A stretch of 64,000 nt of DNA. Source: Mesorhizobium qingshengii (lineage in GTDB: Bacteria; Pseudomonadota; Alphaproteobacteria; Rhizobiales; Rhizobiaceae). A program made the translations under genes and the position numbers. Of the stretch, positions 43,980-53,189 are shown piece by piece. The DNA lies in NCBI RefSeq assembly GCF_027563465.1, contig NZ_JAPFQA010000001.1, forward strand, positions 372,001-436,000, in the 5' to 3' direction. The notes below the pieces were generated by a model. It saw only the letters and a program-made list of their open reading frames with translations, did not search any database and was not told the DNA's origin. The first letter of the stretch is position 1. Every line of letters begins with the position of its first letter.

Positions 43980-46349
43980 TCAGGAGCGCGGTCTGGTCTT
44001 CTGCGGGTTGTAGTGCGCGAAAGCGACGACGCGGGCCGGCAGCCGTTTGCTGTGGCCGTCGAGTTTGCCGATCTCGACCTCGGTGCCAACAGCGGCATGG
44101 GTGACATCGAGCCTCGCCAGCGCGATGTTCTTGTTCAACAGGGGAGAGCGCATGCTGGAGGTGACCACGCCTATCTGCGCGCGGCCGACATGCACGCAGT
44201 CGCCATGGCCCACGGTGACGTTGGCGTCGATGTCGAGGCCGACCAGCTTTGCTTGCGGATTCTCCTTGCGCCGGATCAGCGCCTCGCGGCCGATGAAGTC
44301 ATCGGTCTTGGTCTTCAGCGGCACGGTGAAGCCGATGCCGGCCTCGAAGGGATCGGTCTGGTCGGAAAACTCGTAACCGGCGAAGATCAGCCCGGCCTCG
44401 ATGCGCACCATGTCGAGCGCCTGCAGCCCCATCGGCTTCAGCCCATGCGGCTGGCCAGCCTCCCAGATCGCGTCGAACACTTTCTCGGCGTCACGCGGAT
44501 GGCACCAGATCTCATAGCCGAGCTCGCCGGTATAGCCGGTGCGCGAGACGACGACCGGAATGCCGTTGCCGCCGCCGATGCGCGCGACGGCGAAACGAAA
44601 CCACTCGAGTTCGTCGATCGACGGCTGCAGCGGCGAGGTCCAGATCACCTGTCTGAGAATGTCGCGGCTCTTCGGCCCTTGCACGGCGACATTGTGCATC
44701 TGGTCGGTCGAGGAACGCACCAGCACGTTGAGGCCGAGCTTCGCCGCCGTCTCGCGCAGCCATTCGCCGGACAGATCGTCGCCGCCGACCCAGCGGAAAT
44801 TGTCCTTGCCGAGGCGCAGCAGCGTGCCGTCGTCGATCATGCCGCCGTGCTCGTAGCACATCGCCGAGTAGACGACCTGGCCGACGCCGAGCTTCTTGAC
44901 GTCGCGGGTCAGCGTGTATTGCAGCAAGGCTTCGGAATCCGGGCCGGTGACCTCGAACTTGCGCAGCGGCGACAGGTCCATGATCACCGCGTCCTGCCGG
45001 CAGGCCCAGTACTCGGCTATCGGCCCATCCTTGGCGAAGGAGTTGGCCAGCCAATAGCCCCTGTACTCGACGAAGTTGCGGGTGTGCCTGGCAAAGCTCG
45101 AATGAAATGATGTCTCGCGGGTCATTTTGGGTTCCGAATCGGGCGTCACGCGTCTGGCGATCGCTCGCGAGAATTTATGCTGGCCGGAATAGGTCCGCAC
45201 ATGGATGTCAGTCGGGTTCCAGCCATTGGCCGGCGTCGTGTCGTCGGGGCAGGCGGAGGAGACGCAGACGATGTCGGTCAAGGCGCGCAGCAGCACATAG
45301 TCGCCGGCGCGCGACCAGGGTTCGTCGGAGACCATGACGCCGTGCGCGTCGATCGCCGTGTTGAAGAAGAAGTTGATCGCCATCCAGCCGGCGCGGGGAT
45401 TGACGCCCTTGCCAGCCAGCGCACGATTGAAGTTCTCCGAGCAGTTGGTGTGGCCGGGATAGCCGATGTCGTCGTAATATTTGGCCGCGCAGGCGAGCGC
45501 GAAGGCGTCATGCCGGCCACACGTGTCCTGCACCACCTCGACCAGCGGCTCCATGTCCTGGTCGTAGTATTTCGAATGCAGGCCGGGCATCGGATAGCTC
45601 GATCCCATCAGCGTGCGCGTCGTCGTCACGTCGAGCGGATGGTCAAGGCCCTTGTCCAGCTTGCGCGCCGAAAAGCACTGGAAGTCGGTGCACTGACGCC
45701 CGTCGACATCGATGATCTGCAGATAGTCCCCGGCTTTGACGAAATAGGATTCCGCCGTCGCCGAATGGACGCGCAAATCGAGCACCGGATCGGCGAGCGG
45801 GTCGGCCAGCTGCGATTTCGCCGCCGGACGGATGGTGGCCCGCCGGACGATAACGGTAAGTGGCGTCGCCGTGTCGTGGCCATCGACCATCATCGGCCCG
45901 CCAGGGGCGGCGATGACCATCGAGCCGTCGCGCAGGGCGATGAAACCCTGCTCGGTGCCGGCGGGTGTGGCGGCGCCAAACACACGCAGCGCCTTGGCCT
46001 GGTCGATCTGCACCTGACGGCGCGCGAGCCCGCGCCGAAGTGCGGCGAGACTGTCATCGCCCCCGGCGAGCAGCGCCTTGACGCCGGCGGCATTGCTGTT
46101 CGATGTCTCACCGAAAATGCCGGTATCGGTCGCGCCGGTCTTGTCCCAGGCCAGCAGTTCGCAGGCCTGGCCACCCTCGACATTGCGCACGGTGACTGTG
46201 TCGCCGGCTTCGACCTCGATGAGCACCGCGCCATTGCCCTGGATCGTATGACGCTCCATGCCCGGCGGCAGGGCGATCTGGCCGGGCCGCAGGATCAGGC
46301 TGGGCTTGGGCGGTCCGGCTGCGATTGCAGGGTAGGGCGACTGGCTCAT
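43980..46349 (-). CDS. tdm: trimethylamine N-oxide demethylase (DUF1989-GcvT fusion)
   Basis: This 789-residue protein splits trimethylamine N-oxide into dimethylamine and formaldehyde. The N-terminal half (about 30-395) is a DUF1989 domain with candidate metal cysteines at 277 (VQDTCGRHD), 303 (HTNCSENFN) and 367 (SSACPDD). The C-terminal half (about 405-785) is a GcvT/aminomethyltransferase domain (YTGELGYEIWCHP, LDMVRIEAGLIFAGYEF) thought to hand formaldehyde to tetrahydrofolate. This two-domain build and length are those of Tdm of Methylocella and marine Roseobacters. It is the last gene of the mgs-gmaS-mgd run, 104 bases after mgdD. The gene for the usual TMA monooxygenase partner is absent from the window. 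Confidence 0.88.
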   Translation of the reverse strand: MSQSPYPAIAAGPPKPSLILRPGQIALPPGMERHTIQGNGAVLIEVEAGDTVTVRNVEGGQACELLAWDKTGATDTGIFGETSNSNAAGVKALLAGGDDSLAALRRGLARRQVQIDQAKALRVFGAATPAGTEQGFIALRDGSMVIAAPGGPMMVDGHDTATPLTVIVRRATIRPAAKSQLADPLADPVLDLRVHSATAESYFVKAGDYLQIIDVDGRQCTDFQCFSARKLDKGLDHPLDVTTTRTLMGSSYPMPGLHSKYYDQDMEPLVEVVQDTCGRHDAFALACAAKYYDDIGYPGHTNCSENFNRALAGKGVNPRAGWMAINFFFNTAIDAHGVMVSDEPWSRAGDYVLLRALTDIVCVSSACPDDTTPANGWNPTDIHVRTYSGQHKFSRAIARRVTPDSEPKMTRETSFHSSFARHTRNFVEYRGYWLANSFAKDGPIAEYWACRQDAVIMDLSPLRKFEVTGPDSEALLQYTLTRDVKKLGVGQVVYSAMCYEHGGMIDDGTLLRLGKDNFRWVGGDDLSGEWLRETAAKLGLNVLVRSSTDQMHNVAVQGPKSRDILRQVIWTSPLQPSIDELEWFRFAVARIGGGNGIPVVVSRTGYTGELGYEIWCHPRDAEKVFDAIWEAGQPHGLKPMGLQALDMVRIEAGLIFAGYEFSDQTDPFEAGIGFTVPLKTKTDDFIGREALIRRKENPQAKLVGLDIDANVTVGHGDCVHVGRAQIGVVTSSMRSPLLNKNIALARLDVTHAAVGTEVEIGKLDGHSKRLPARVVAFAHYNPQKTRPRS

Positions 46350-46453
46350 CTCAGCCTTGCGGTTCGAGAAACAAGTTTGCCTGTACGTAAAATTATTTTA
46401 GCAGCAAGAATAGCAATGCGGTCGCGTTTGGCAAGGCGAAGGTGGCACAAGTG

Positions 46454-47083
46454 CTACGCCAACTCCTCGGAATGGCTGATCTCGACGCCGTATTCGGCAG
46501 CGGCATCAAGCATCGTGTGCCATAGGCTTTCGGCGAAGGTCGCAAACACCAGAAGGCTGAACACAGCCTGTCCGTCAGGCCGGTCGTCACCGCGCCAGAG
46601 CGTGACGCTGGTGTGATCCATCGAGGTCGCGGCAGCCGAGCCGATGGGGAATACTTCCGGGTGCAGGTCGATCGACGACAGCTTGGCCAGCATGATGCGC
46701 GCCTTCGATCCGGCAATGTTGATCAGAGCGCGGGCATGCGACTGGTCCGACAGCGAGGCGGGGCCGGACAATGCCGGCGCCAGCGTTTGCATTGTGTGCT
46801 TGCCGCCCTTCGACAGCACGAAAAACTGATCCGGCCCGGACCAGATCAGTATGGCGTCCGAGGTCTGCACCGCCTTTGGCGCATTCGGAGCCGCCACACC
46901 GAAACGGGCCTTTGCCGCCTTTGCCAGTTCAGCCGCTTGACCGCGCCGCGCCATCACCTGGATCAGATCGAAATCGCGGATCTCGGTCAGGGAGACGCCG
47001 GCCTCGGTGCCGCGTGCTCCATGCGCACCGGCGACCAGCGCGTGTTCGAGCGGACTGCGGGAACCCCAGGAAAAATCAGCCAC
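46454..47083 (-). CDS. mgdD: N-methylglutamate dehydrogenase subunit D (sarcosine oxidase gamma-like)
   Basis: This 209-residue protein of the SoxG family is a small subunit of heterotetrameric sarcosine-oxidase-like enzymes. ALVAGAHGARG near the N-terminus and DAILIWSGPDQFFVL then LSDQSHARALINIAG are recognisable SoxG features. The GTG at 47083 has GGAGG eight bases upstream, inside the end of mgdC, giving an 8-base overlap and tight coupling. In this gmaS/mgs context it is assigned to N-methylglutamate dehydrogenase rather than sarcosine oxidase. Confidence 0.85.
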   Translation of the reverse strand: MADFSWGSRSPLEHALVAGAHGARGTEAGVSLTEIRDFDLIQVMARRGQAAELAKAAKARFGVAAPNAPKAVQTSDAILIWSGPDQFFVLSKGGKHTMQTLAPALSGPASLSDQSHARALINIAGSKARIMLAKLSSIDLHPEVFPIGSAAATSMDHTSVTLWRGDDRPDGQAVFSLLVFATFAESLWHTMLDAAAEYGVEISHSEELA

Positions 47084-50057
47084 GCTGGCGTCCTCCATCC
47101 GGATCGTAGAAGACGGGATTGCACAGTTCGACATCGTAGTCTTCGCCGCGCAGCGGATCATGCGCATGAACGATTTCACCGATGCGCTCGCGCCCGCGCT
47201 CGACGAGGCCGAGCCCGATCCACTGGTCTGATGTCGGCGAGAAACACACCGAGGTGACGTAGCCCTGGTCGTTGCCCGGGCCGGGTGTCTGGCCCTTCGG
47301 GATGATGTGCGCGCCGGACCGCAGCCGGCGTGCCTTGTCGGTCGGTTTGATGCCGACGACGACCTGCCGGTCCGGCGCGACCAGCGCCTCGCGCCCGGCC
47401 ATGACGCGGCCGATATAGTCCTTCTTGGCCGACATCATCTTGCCCAGGCCAAGATCGGCCGCCGTTGTCGTTCCGCTCAGCTCTGGTCCGGCGACGTGAC
47501 CCTTTTCGACCCGCATGACGCCAAGCGCCTCGGTGCCGTAAGGCGTCACGCCGAACGGCGCGCCCGCCAGCATCAGGTTGCGTGCCATGGCATCGCCGAG
47601 GCGTGCCGGCACGGAAATCTCGAACGCCATCTCACCTGAGAACGAGATGCGGAACAGCCGCGCCTTGATACCGCCGCGCAACGCCACTTCGCGGGCGCCC
47701 ATGAACGGAAAGCCCTCGTTCGACAGGTCCTCGGCCGGATCGACGATTTCCTTCAGCAGCTCACGGGTCTTCGGTCCAGCGATCGAGAATTGCGCCCACT
47801 GGTCGGATACCGAGGTCAACTGCACGTCGAGTTCCGGAAACAGCACCTGCCGGCAGAACTCAAGATGCTGCATCACCAGTCCGGCCTTGGCCGTGGTGGT
47901 GGTCAGGAAATAGTGGTCCTCGGCCAGCCGCGAGGTCGTGCCGTCGTCATAGACGATGCCGTCCTCGCGCAGCATCAGCCCGTAGCGGGCCTTGCCCACG
48001 GCAAGATTGGAGAAGGTGTTGATGTAGACGCGATCGAGGAAGGCGCCGGCATCCGGGCCGTGCACGTCGATCTTGCCGAGCGTCGAGACATCGCAGAAGC
48101 CGACACCGCCGCGCACTGCCTTGACCTCGCGGGTCACCGATTCCAGCCAGTCCTTCTCGCCGGCGCGTGGATACCATTGCGCGCGCTTCCACAGGCCGGT
48201 GTCGACGAAGACAGCGCCTTGTTCCATGGCCCAGTGGTGCGACGGCGTCAGCCGCGTCGCATGGAAAGTCTCGTCGCGATGATGGCCGGCGAAGGCGCCA
48301 ATGGCGACCGGCACATAGGGCGGCCGGTAGATCGTCGTGCCGGTCTCGGGGATGGACCGGCCGCTCACCGCCGCCATGATCGCAAGGCCGGCGACGTTCG
48401 AGGTCTTGCCCTGGTCGGTGGCCATGCCGAGCGTCGTATAGCGCTTCAGGTGCTCGACCGATTCAAAGCCTTCGCGCTGCGCCAGTTCGATGTCGGACGC
48501 GGTGACGTCGTGCTGGTAGTCGACAAAGGCCTTGCCCTTGCCGGTGACATGCCAGAGCGGGGTGAGCGAGAACGCTTCGTCGTCGGCGACCGGCGCGGTA
48601 CCCGCCTTGCCGCTGTGTCCTGCGTCACGCGCCGCTGCTACACCCGCGGCAAACCCCTGGCTGAGGCACGCGCCGAGTCCGAAATCGCCGTTGGCAGCAC
48701 CCGCTGCCACCATGCCGGGAGGTGCGCCATCCGGCACGAAGGCAGCGATGTCGTCGCGCCATTTCGGCCGGCCGCGATGATAGGAGGTCAGCCCGACTGC
48801 AGGGTTCCAGCCGCCGGAGACGGCAAGGCCGTCGGCCTCGACTTCGGCGCGTGCGCCGCCGGCGAGCGAGACGGCAATTTTCCTGACGCCATCCTTGCCG
48901 CCGTCGACGCCGCTGACGGAGCCGTGCAGCACAGGGAAGCCGCCCTTGGAGGCCAGCGAGCGATACGCTGCCGATACATCAGGCCGCGCGTCGATCACCG
49001 CCGCGATCTGCAGTCCAGCACCGAGCGCTGTCTCGACCGTGCGCCAGCCATCCTCATTGTTGGTGAACAGCGCGATGCGTTTTGCAGGCGCGGCGGCGTA
49101 TCGCGCGACATAGGTCCGCATCGCCGAAGCCATCATCACGCCGGGCGTGTCATTGCCGGCAAAGACGATCGGTCGCTCAAGCGCGCCAGCGGCGACCACG
49201 CAGCGTTTGGCCACGATCCGCCACAGGCGCTGGCGCACCTGGTGCTCGGGCGGTGATGGCAAATGGTCGTTGACCCGTTCGATCGCGCCATAGGTGCCGC
49301 CATCATAGACGCCGAACAGCGTCGTGCGGGTCATGATGCGGACGTCGGGCATCGCCGCGAGTTCGGTCAGCGTCCGCGACAGCCACTCGGCTGCCGGAAC
49401 GCCGTCGATCGTGCCGCCGTCCGAGAGCAGGCGGCCGCCGAGCGCAAAGTCCTCTTCGCACAGGATGACGCGGGCGCCGCTGCGTCCGGCGGCGAGTGCC
49501 GCCACCAGACCGGCCGGGCCGGAGCCGGCGATCAGCACATCGCAATGAGCCCAGGCCTTGTCGTAGTGGTCGGGATCGGCAACGCCGGCGGCGCGGCCAA
49601 GGCCGGCGGCGCGGCGGATCGCCGGCTCGTAGATCGCCTCCCAGAATTTCGCCGGCCACATGAAGGTCTTGTAGTAGAAGCCGGCGACGAAGATCGGCGC
49701 GAACAGCTGGTTGACCGACATCACGTCGTGGCGCAGCGACGGCCAGCGGTTCTGGCTTGCGGCCTCGAGCCCCTCATAGAGTTCGGCGGTCGTTGCCTTG
49801 GTGTTCGGCTCGCGCCTGGCGCCCGTGCGCAATTCGACCAGCGCGTTGGGCTCTTCCGAGCCTGCGGTCAGGATACCGCGCGGGCGATGGTATTTGAACG
49901 AACGGCCGACCAGCTTGACGCCATTGGCGATCAGTGCGGAGGCGAGCGTGTCGCCCTGGAATCCGGAAAATGTCCTGCCGTCGAAGCGGAAGTTCAGCGA
50001 CGCCGAGCGGTCGATGAGACCACCGGAAGCGAGACGATGGGACTGGCTGGATGTCAC
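47076..50057 (-). CDS. mgdC: N-methylglutamate dehydrogenase subunit C (sarcosine oxidase alpha-like)
   Basis: This 993-residue SoxA-type subunit starts at GTG. The N-terminal region (RTFSGFQGDTLASALIANG) is the 2Fe-2S-like domain seen in this family. The NAD/FAD-binding motif VLIAGSGPAGLVAALAAGRS lies near residue 170. The C-terminal third is a GcvT-like tetrahydrofolate-binding domain (SFSGEMAFEISVP, LGVMRVEKGHVAGPEL). It forms, with MgdA, B and D, the enzyme that oxidises N-methylglutamate to glutamate and passes the methyl carbon to tetrahydrofolate. It is separated from mgdB by about 200 bases holding an intergenic repeat. Confidence 0.9.
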   Translation of the reverse strand: MTSSQSHRLASGGLIDRSASLNFRFDGRTFSGFQGDTLASALIANGVKLVGRSFKYHRPRGILTAGSEEPNALVELRTGARREPNTKATTAELYEGLEAASQNRWPSLRHDVMSVNQLFAPIFVAGFYYKTFMWPAKFWEAIYEPAIRRAAGLGRAAGVADPDHYDKAWAHCDVLIAGSGPAGLVAALAAGRSGARVILCEEDFALGGRLLSDGGTIDGVPAAEWLSRTLTELAAMPDVRIMTRTTLFGVYDGGTYGAIERVNDHLPSPPEHQVRQRLWRIVAKRCVVAAGALERPIVFAGNDTPGVMMASAMRTYVARYAAAPAKRIALFTNNEDGWRTVETALGAGLQIAAVIDARPDVSAAYRSLASKGGFPVLHGSVSGVDGGKDGVRKIAVSLAGGARAEVEADGLAVSGGWNPAVGLTSYHRGRPKWRDDIAAFVPDGAPPGMVAAGAANGDFGLGACLSQGFAAGVAAARDAGHSGKAGTAPVADDEAFSLTPLWHVTGKGKAFVDYQHDVTASDIELAQREGFESVEHLKRYTTLGMATDQGKTSNVAGLAIMAAVSGRSIPETGTTIYRPPYVPVAIGAFAGHHRDETFHATRLTPSHHWAMEQGAVFVDTGLWKRAQWYPRAGEKDWLESVTREVKAVRGGVGFCDVSTLGKIDVHGPDAGAFLDRVYINTFSNLAVGKARYGLMLREDGIVYDDGTTSRLAEDHYFLTTTTAKAGLVMQHLEFCRQVLFPELDVQLTSVSDQWAQFSIAGPKTRELLKEIVDPAEDLSNEGFPFMGAREVALRGGIKARLFRISFSGEMAFEISVPARLGDAMARNLMLAGAPFGVTPYGTEALGVMRVEKGHVAGPELSGTTTAADLGLGKMMSAKKDYIGRVMAGREALVAPDRQVVVGIKPTDKARRLRSGAHIIPKGQTPGPGNDQGYVTSVCFSPTSDQWIGLGLVERGRERIGEIVHAHDPLRGEDYDVELCNPVFYDPDGGRQRG

Positions 50058-50112
50058 GATTGCCGGCCTCTCATCGATTCGATGTCATGCATGAGCGTCG
50101 CGCTGCCCCTTA

Positions 50113-50213
50113 CCCTCCCCCTTGTGGGGAGGGTCGCTGCGAAGCAGCGGGGTGGGGGGGCGGCGCCGACCCCCACCCGGACCTGCGGTCCTAGCTCCCC
50201 ACAAGGGGGAGGG
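50113..50213. repeat. rhizobial palindromic repeat inside the mgd operon
   Basis: Perfect 19-base arms, CCCTCCCCCTTGTGGGGAG and its reverse complement CTCCCCACAAGGGGGAGGG, enclose about 63 bases containing CGCTGCGAAGCAGCG. Repeats of this kind are frequent between rhizobial genes. It sits between mgdB and mgdC, which are otherwise expected to be one transcription unit, and could affect expression of the distal genes. Confidence 0.8.
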
Positions 50214-50259
50214 AGGGGGCTGGCGCTCTTCACGACGGCGCTGACTTGGACAGGAAGAT

Positions 50260-50535
50260 TCATTTCACTGCCTGCCTCGCCCCGGCGCCCGCTGCCGGCT
50301 CGACAGCGGAAATCTCGTGCGTCAGCGTGTTGCGGGCGACCTTCAGCCAGGCCCGGCAGCCGCCGCCGTGGTACCAGTGTTCGCTCGTTTCACCGGCGAC
50401 ATTGTCGCGCAGATAGACATAATCGAACACCTCGTCTTCCGAAGCGCCGGCCACTGGCCGCACCGGCTTGGCGTCGCCGAGATAGGTGAACTCGCCGAGT
50501 TCGCGTTCGCCGCAGAAGGGACAGACAATGCGCAT
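50260..50535 (-). CDS. mgdB: N-methylglutamate dehydrogenase subunit B (sarcosine oxidase delta-like)
   Basis: This 91-residue SoxD-family subunit has CPFCGERE at the N-terminus and HGGGCRAW near residue 65, which provide the cysteine/histidine ligands for the single zinc of this small subunit. The ATG at 50535 has AAGAAG upstream and fits the usual length; an in-frame start at 50589 would run into mgdA. It lies 16 bases after mgdA. Confidence 0.9.
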   Translation of the reverse strand: MRIVCPFCGERELGEFTYLGDAKPVRPVAGASEDEVFDYVYLRDNVAGETSEHWYHGGGCRAWLKVARNTLTHEISAVEPAAGAGARQAVK

Positions 50536-50551
50536 GACTTCTTGACCGTCC

Positions 50552-51805
50552 TCAGTGCAGGTTCGGTTGGGCACCCTGGCCCTTTTCATCGATCATCGCA
50601 CCGCGCCGGAAGCGGTCGAGGCGGAACCTTGCGGCCTCCTCGTGCGGCGTGTCGCGGGCCAGAAGATGGGCAAACACAAAGCCTGAGCCCGGCGTCGCCT
50701 TGAAGCCGCCATAGCACCAGCCGGCATTGAGGTAGAGGCCGTCCACCGGGCTCTTGTCGATGATCGGCGAGCCGTCCATCGACATGTCCATGATGCCGCC
50801 CCACTGGCGCAGCAGCCGCACGCGGCCGATCATCGGCATCAGCGCCATGCCGCCTTCGCAGACGTCCTCCATCACAGGCATGTTGCCGCGCTGGGCGTAG
50901 GAATTGTAGCCATCGATGTCGCCGCCGAAGACCAGCCCGCCCTTGTCCGACTGGCTGACGTAGAAATGGCCGGCGCCGAAGGTCATGACGTTGGGCAGCA
51001 GCGGCTTGATGGCCTCGGAGACGAAGGCCTGCAGCACGTGGCTTTCGATCGGCAGGCGCAGGCCCGCCATCGCCGCGACGCGCGAGGAACTGCCGGCAAC
51101 CGCCATGCCGACCTTGCCGGCGCCGATCTTGCCGCGCGAGGTCTCGACGCCGGTCACCTTGCCGTTGGCGTCGCGCACGAAGCCGGTGACCTCGCAGTTC
51201 TGGATGATGTCGACGCCGAGCGTGCTCGCAGCGTGCGCATAGCCCCAGACCACGGCGTCGTGCCGTGCCGTGCCGCCGCGCCGCTGCAGCAATCCACCTT
51301 GCACGGGAAAACGCGCATTGTCGAAATTCAGGAACGGCATCATCTTCTTGACCGCGGCGAGGTCGAGCAGTTCGGCGTCGATGCCGTTGATGCGCATCGT
51401 GTTGCCCCGCCGCGCATAGGCGTCGCGCTGCGCGTCCGAGTGATAGAGGTTGACGACGCCGCGCTGGCTGACCATCGCGTTGTAGTTGAGGTCCTGCTCC
51501 ATCCGCTCCCACAGCTTCATCGACAATTCGTAGAAGCCGGTGTTGCCGGGCAGGCCGTAATTGGAGCGGATGATGGTGGTGTTGCGGCCGGCATTGCCGG
51601 AACCAATCCAGCCTTTTTCCAGCACGGCGACGTTTCTGATGCCGTATTCGCTGGCCAGGAACCAGGCGGTGGCCAAGCCATGGCCGCCACCGCCAATGAT
51701 CACCACGTCGTAGCGGTCCTTCGGCGTGGCATCGCGCCAGGTGCGCTGCCAGTTCTTGTGGCCGGAAAGGGCGGCGCGTGCGAGCGAGAAGATCGAGTAT
51801 TTCAT
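50552..51805 (-). CDS. mgdA: N-methylglutamate dehydrogenase subunit A (sarcosine oxidase beta-like)
   Basis: This 417-residue SoxB-type flavoprotein is the probable catalytic subunit of the complex. The FAD-binding motif VVIIGGGGHGLATAWFLA lies at about residues 33-50. RNTTIIRSNYGLPGN is the FMN/FAD attachment region of SoxB subunits, and IMDMSMDGSPIIDKSP then LNAGWCYGGFKATPGSG form the substrate site end. It follows gmaS by 36 bases. SoxB, D, A, G order is conserved in both sarcosine oxidase and Mgd operons, so context with gmaS and mgsABC decides the assignment. Confidence 0.9.
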   Translation of the reverse strand: MKYSIFSLARAALSGHKNWQRTWRDATPKDRYDVVIIGGGGHGLATAWFLASEYGIRNVAVLEKGWIGSGNAGRNTTIIRSNYGLPGNTGFYELSMKLWERMEQDLNYNAMVSQRGVVNLYHSDAQRDAYARRGNTMRINGIDAELLDLAAVKKMMPFLNFDNARFPVQGGLLQRRGGTARHDAVVWGYAHAASTLGVDIIQNCEVTGFVRDANGKVTGVETSRGKIGAGKVGMAVAGSSSRVAAMAGLRLPIESHVLQAFVSEAIKPLLPNVMTFGAGHFYVSQSDKGGLVFGGDIDGYNSYAQRGNMPVMEDVCEGGMALMPMIGRVRLLRQWGGIMDMSMDGSPIIDKSPVDGLYLNAGWCYGGFKATPGSGFVFAHLLARDTPHEEAARFRLDRFRRGAMIDEKGQGAQPNLH

Positions 51806-51841
51806 GCGTTCATTCCGAGGTCGCTCGCACCGGCAGGACGG

Positions 51842-53149
51842 TTATATATCCAGCGTGTGGTCGCGCTCCCATTGCGTGAAGTGCGAAGCATAGGAATTCC
51901 ATTCCTGGTGCTTCAGCTTTAGATAGGCCGACGAGAATTCCTCACCCAGCGCCGCCTTGAGCGATTTGTCCTTGTCGAACTCGCGCAAGGCGTCGAGCAG
52001 GTTGAGCGGCAGCTTCGGCGCGCCCTTCACCGTGTGACCGTGCTGGTACATGTCGATGTCGTAACGCTTGCCGGGGTCGGCCTTCGAGCGGATGCCGTCG
52101 AGGCCGGCGGCGATGATGACCGCCTGCAAGAGATAGGGATTGGCCGCGCCGTCGGGCAGGCGCAGTTCGAAACGGCCGGGGCCGGGCACGCGCACCATAT
52201 GGGTGCGGTTGTTGCCAGTCCAGGTCACCGTGTTCGGCGCCCAGGTCGCGCCCGAAATCGTGCGCGGCGCGTTGATGCGCTTGTAGGAGTTGACCGTCGG
52301 GTTGGTGATCGCGGCCAAGGCCGAGGCATGCTTCATGATGCCGCCGAGGAAGTTCTTGCCCTTGGCGGAAAGGCCGAGTTCCATCGCATTGTCGGCGAAG
52401 ACATTGGTCTTGCCGGCCTTGTCCCACACCGAGATATGGGCATGGCAGCCATTGCCGGTCAGGCCCTGGAAGGGTTTTGGCATGAAGGTCGCGCGCAGGC
52501 CATGCTTCTCCGCGATCGACTTGACCATGAACTTGAAGAAGGAGTGCTTGTCGGCGGTGGCGAGCGCATCGTCGAAGGCCCAGTTCATCTCGAACTGGCC
52601 GTTGGCATCCTCGTGGTCGTTCTGGTAGGCGCCCCAGCCGAGCGCCAGCATGTGGTCGCAGATTTCGGCGATGACGTCGTAACGGCGCATCACCGCTTGC
52701 TGGTCGTAGCAAGGCTTCGACGCGGTGTCGTATTCGTCGGAGATCGTCTTGCCGTCGGGCGAGATCAGGAAGAATTCGGCCTCGACGCCGGTCTTCACAT
52801 GCATGCCGTCGCTGGCGGCTTCCGCAATCAGCCGTTTCAGCGTGTTGCGCGGCGCCTGGTCGACCTCCTTGTCGTCCATGATGCAGTTGGCGGCGACCCA
52901 GGCGACATCGGGCTTCCATGGCAGCTGGATGACCGAAGCCGGGTCCGGCACCGCCAGCATGTCAGGATGCGCCGGCGTGAGATCCAGCCAGGTGGCGAAC
53001 CCGGCGAAGCCGGCGCCGTCCTTCTGCATGTCGGCGATCGCCTGCGCCGGCACCAGCTTGGCACGCTGGCCACCGAACAGGTCGGTGTAGGAAATCATGA
53101 AATACTTGACGCCGTTCTCTTTGGCGAATGCGGCGAGATCGTTCCCCAT
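51842..53149 (-). CDS. gmaS: gamma-glutamylmethylamide synthetase (glutamine-synthetase fold)
   Basis: This 435-residue GlnA-family ligase joins monomethylamine and glutamate with ATP to make gamma-glutamylmethylamide. The family signature regions are GVEAEFFLISPDG (metal glutamates), HEDANGQFEMNWAF, GNGCHAHISVWD (histidine/nucleotide), PTVNSYKRINAP and FELRLPDGAANPYL. The length and the run of mgsABC and mgdABCD around it match GmaS (the GlnT/type III-like group) rather than ordinary glutamine synthetase I, which is about 470 residues. It starts 40 bases after mgsC. Confidence 0.93.
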   Translation of the reverse strand: MGNDLAAFAKENGVKYFMISYTDLFGGQRAKLVPAQAIADMQKDGAGFAGFATWLDLTPAHPDMLAVPDPASVIQLPWKPDVAWVAANCIMDDKEVDQAPRNTLKRLIAEAASDGMHVKTGVEAEFFLISPDGKTISDEYDTASKPCYDQQAVMRRYDVIAEICDHMLALGWGAYQNDHEDANGQFEMNWAFDDALATADKHSFFKFMVKSIAEKHGLRATFMPKPFQGLTGNGCHAHISVWDKAGKTNVFADNAMELGLSAKGKNFLGGIMKHASALAAITNPTVNSYKRINAPRTISGATWAPNTVTWTGNNRTHMVRVPGPGRFELRLPDGAANPYLLQAVIIAAGLDGIRSKADPGKRYDIDMYQHGHTVKGAPKLPLNLLDALREFDKDKSLKAALGEEFSSAYLKLKHQEWNSYASHFTQWERDHTLDI

Positions 53150-53189
53150 TATAGTTCCTCGCTTATGGTATTTTTGGTGGTCTGATGTC

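Noticed and set aside
46454..51805. Sarcosine oxidase soxBDAG
   Set aside because: The subunit set is the same, but gmaS and mgsABC directly upstream make N-methylglutamate dehydrogenase the better reading. Sarcosine oxidase activity cannot be fully excluded.
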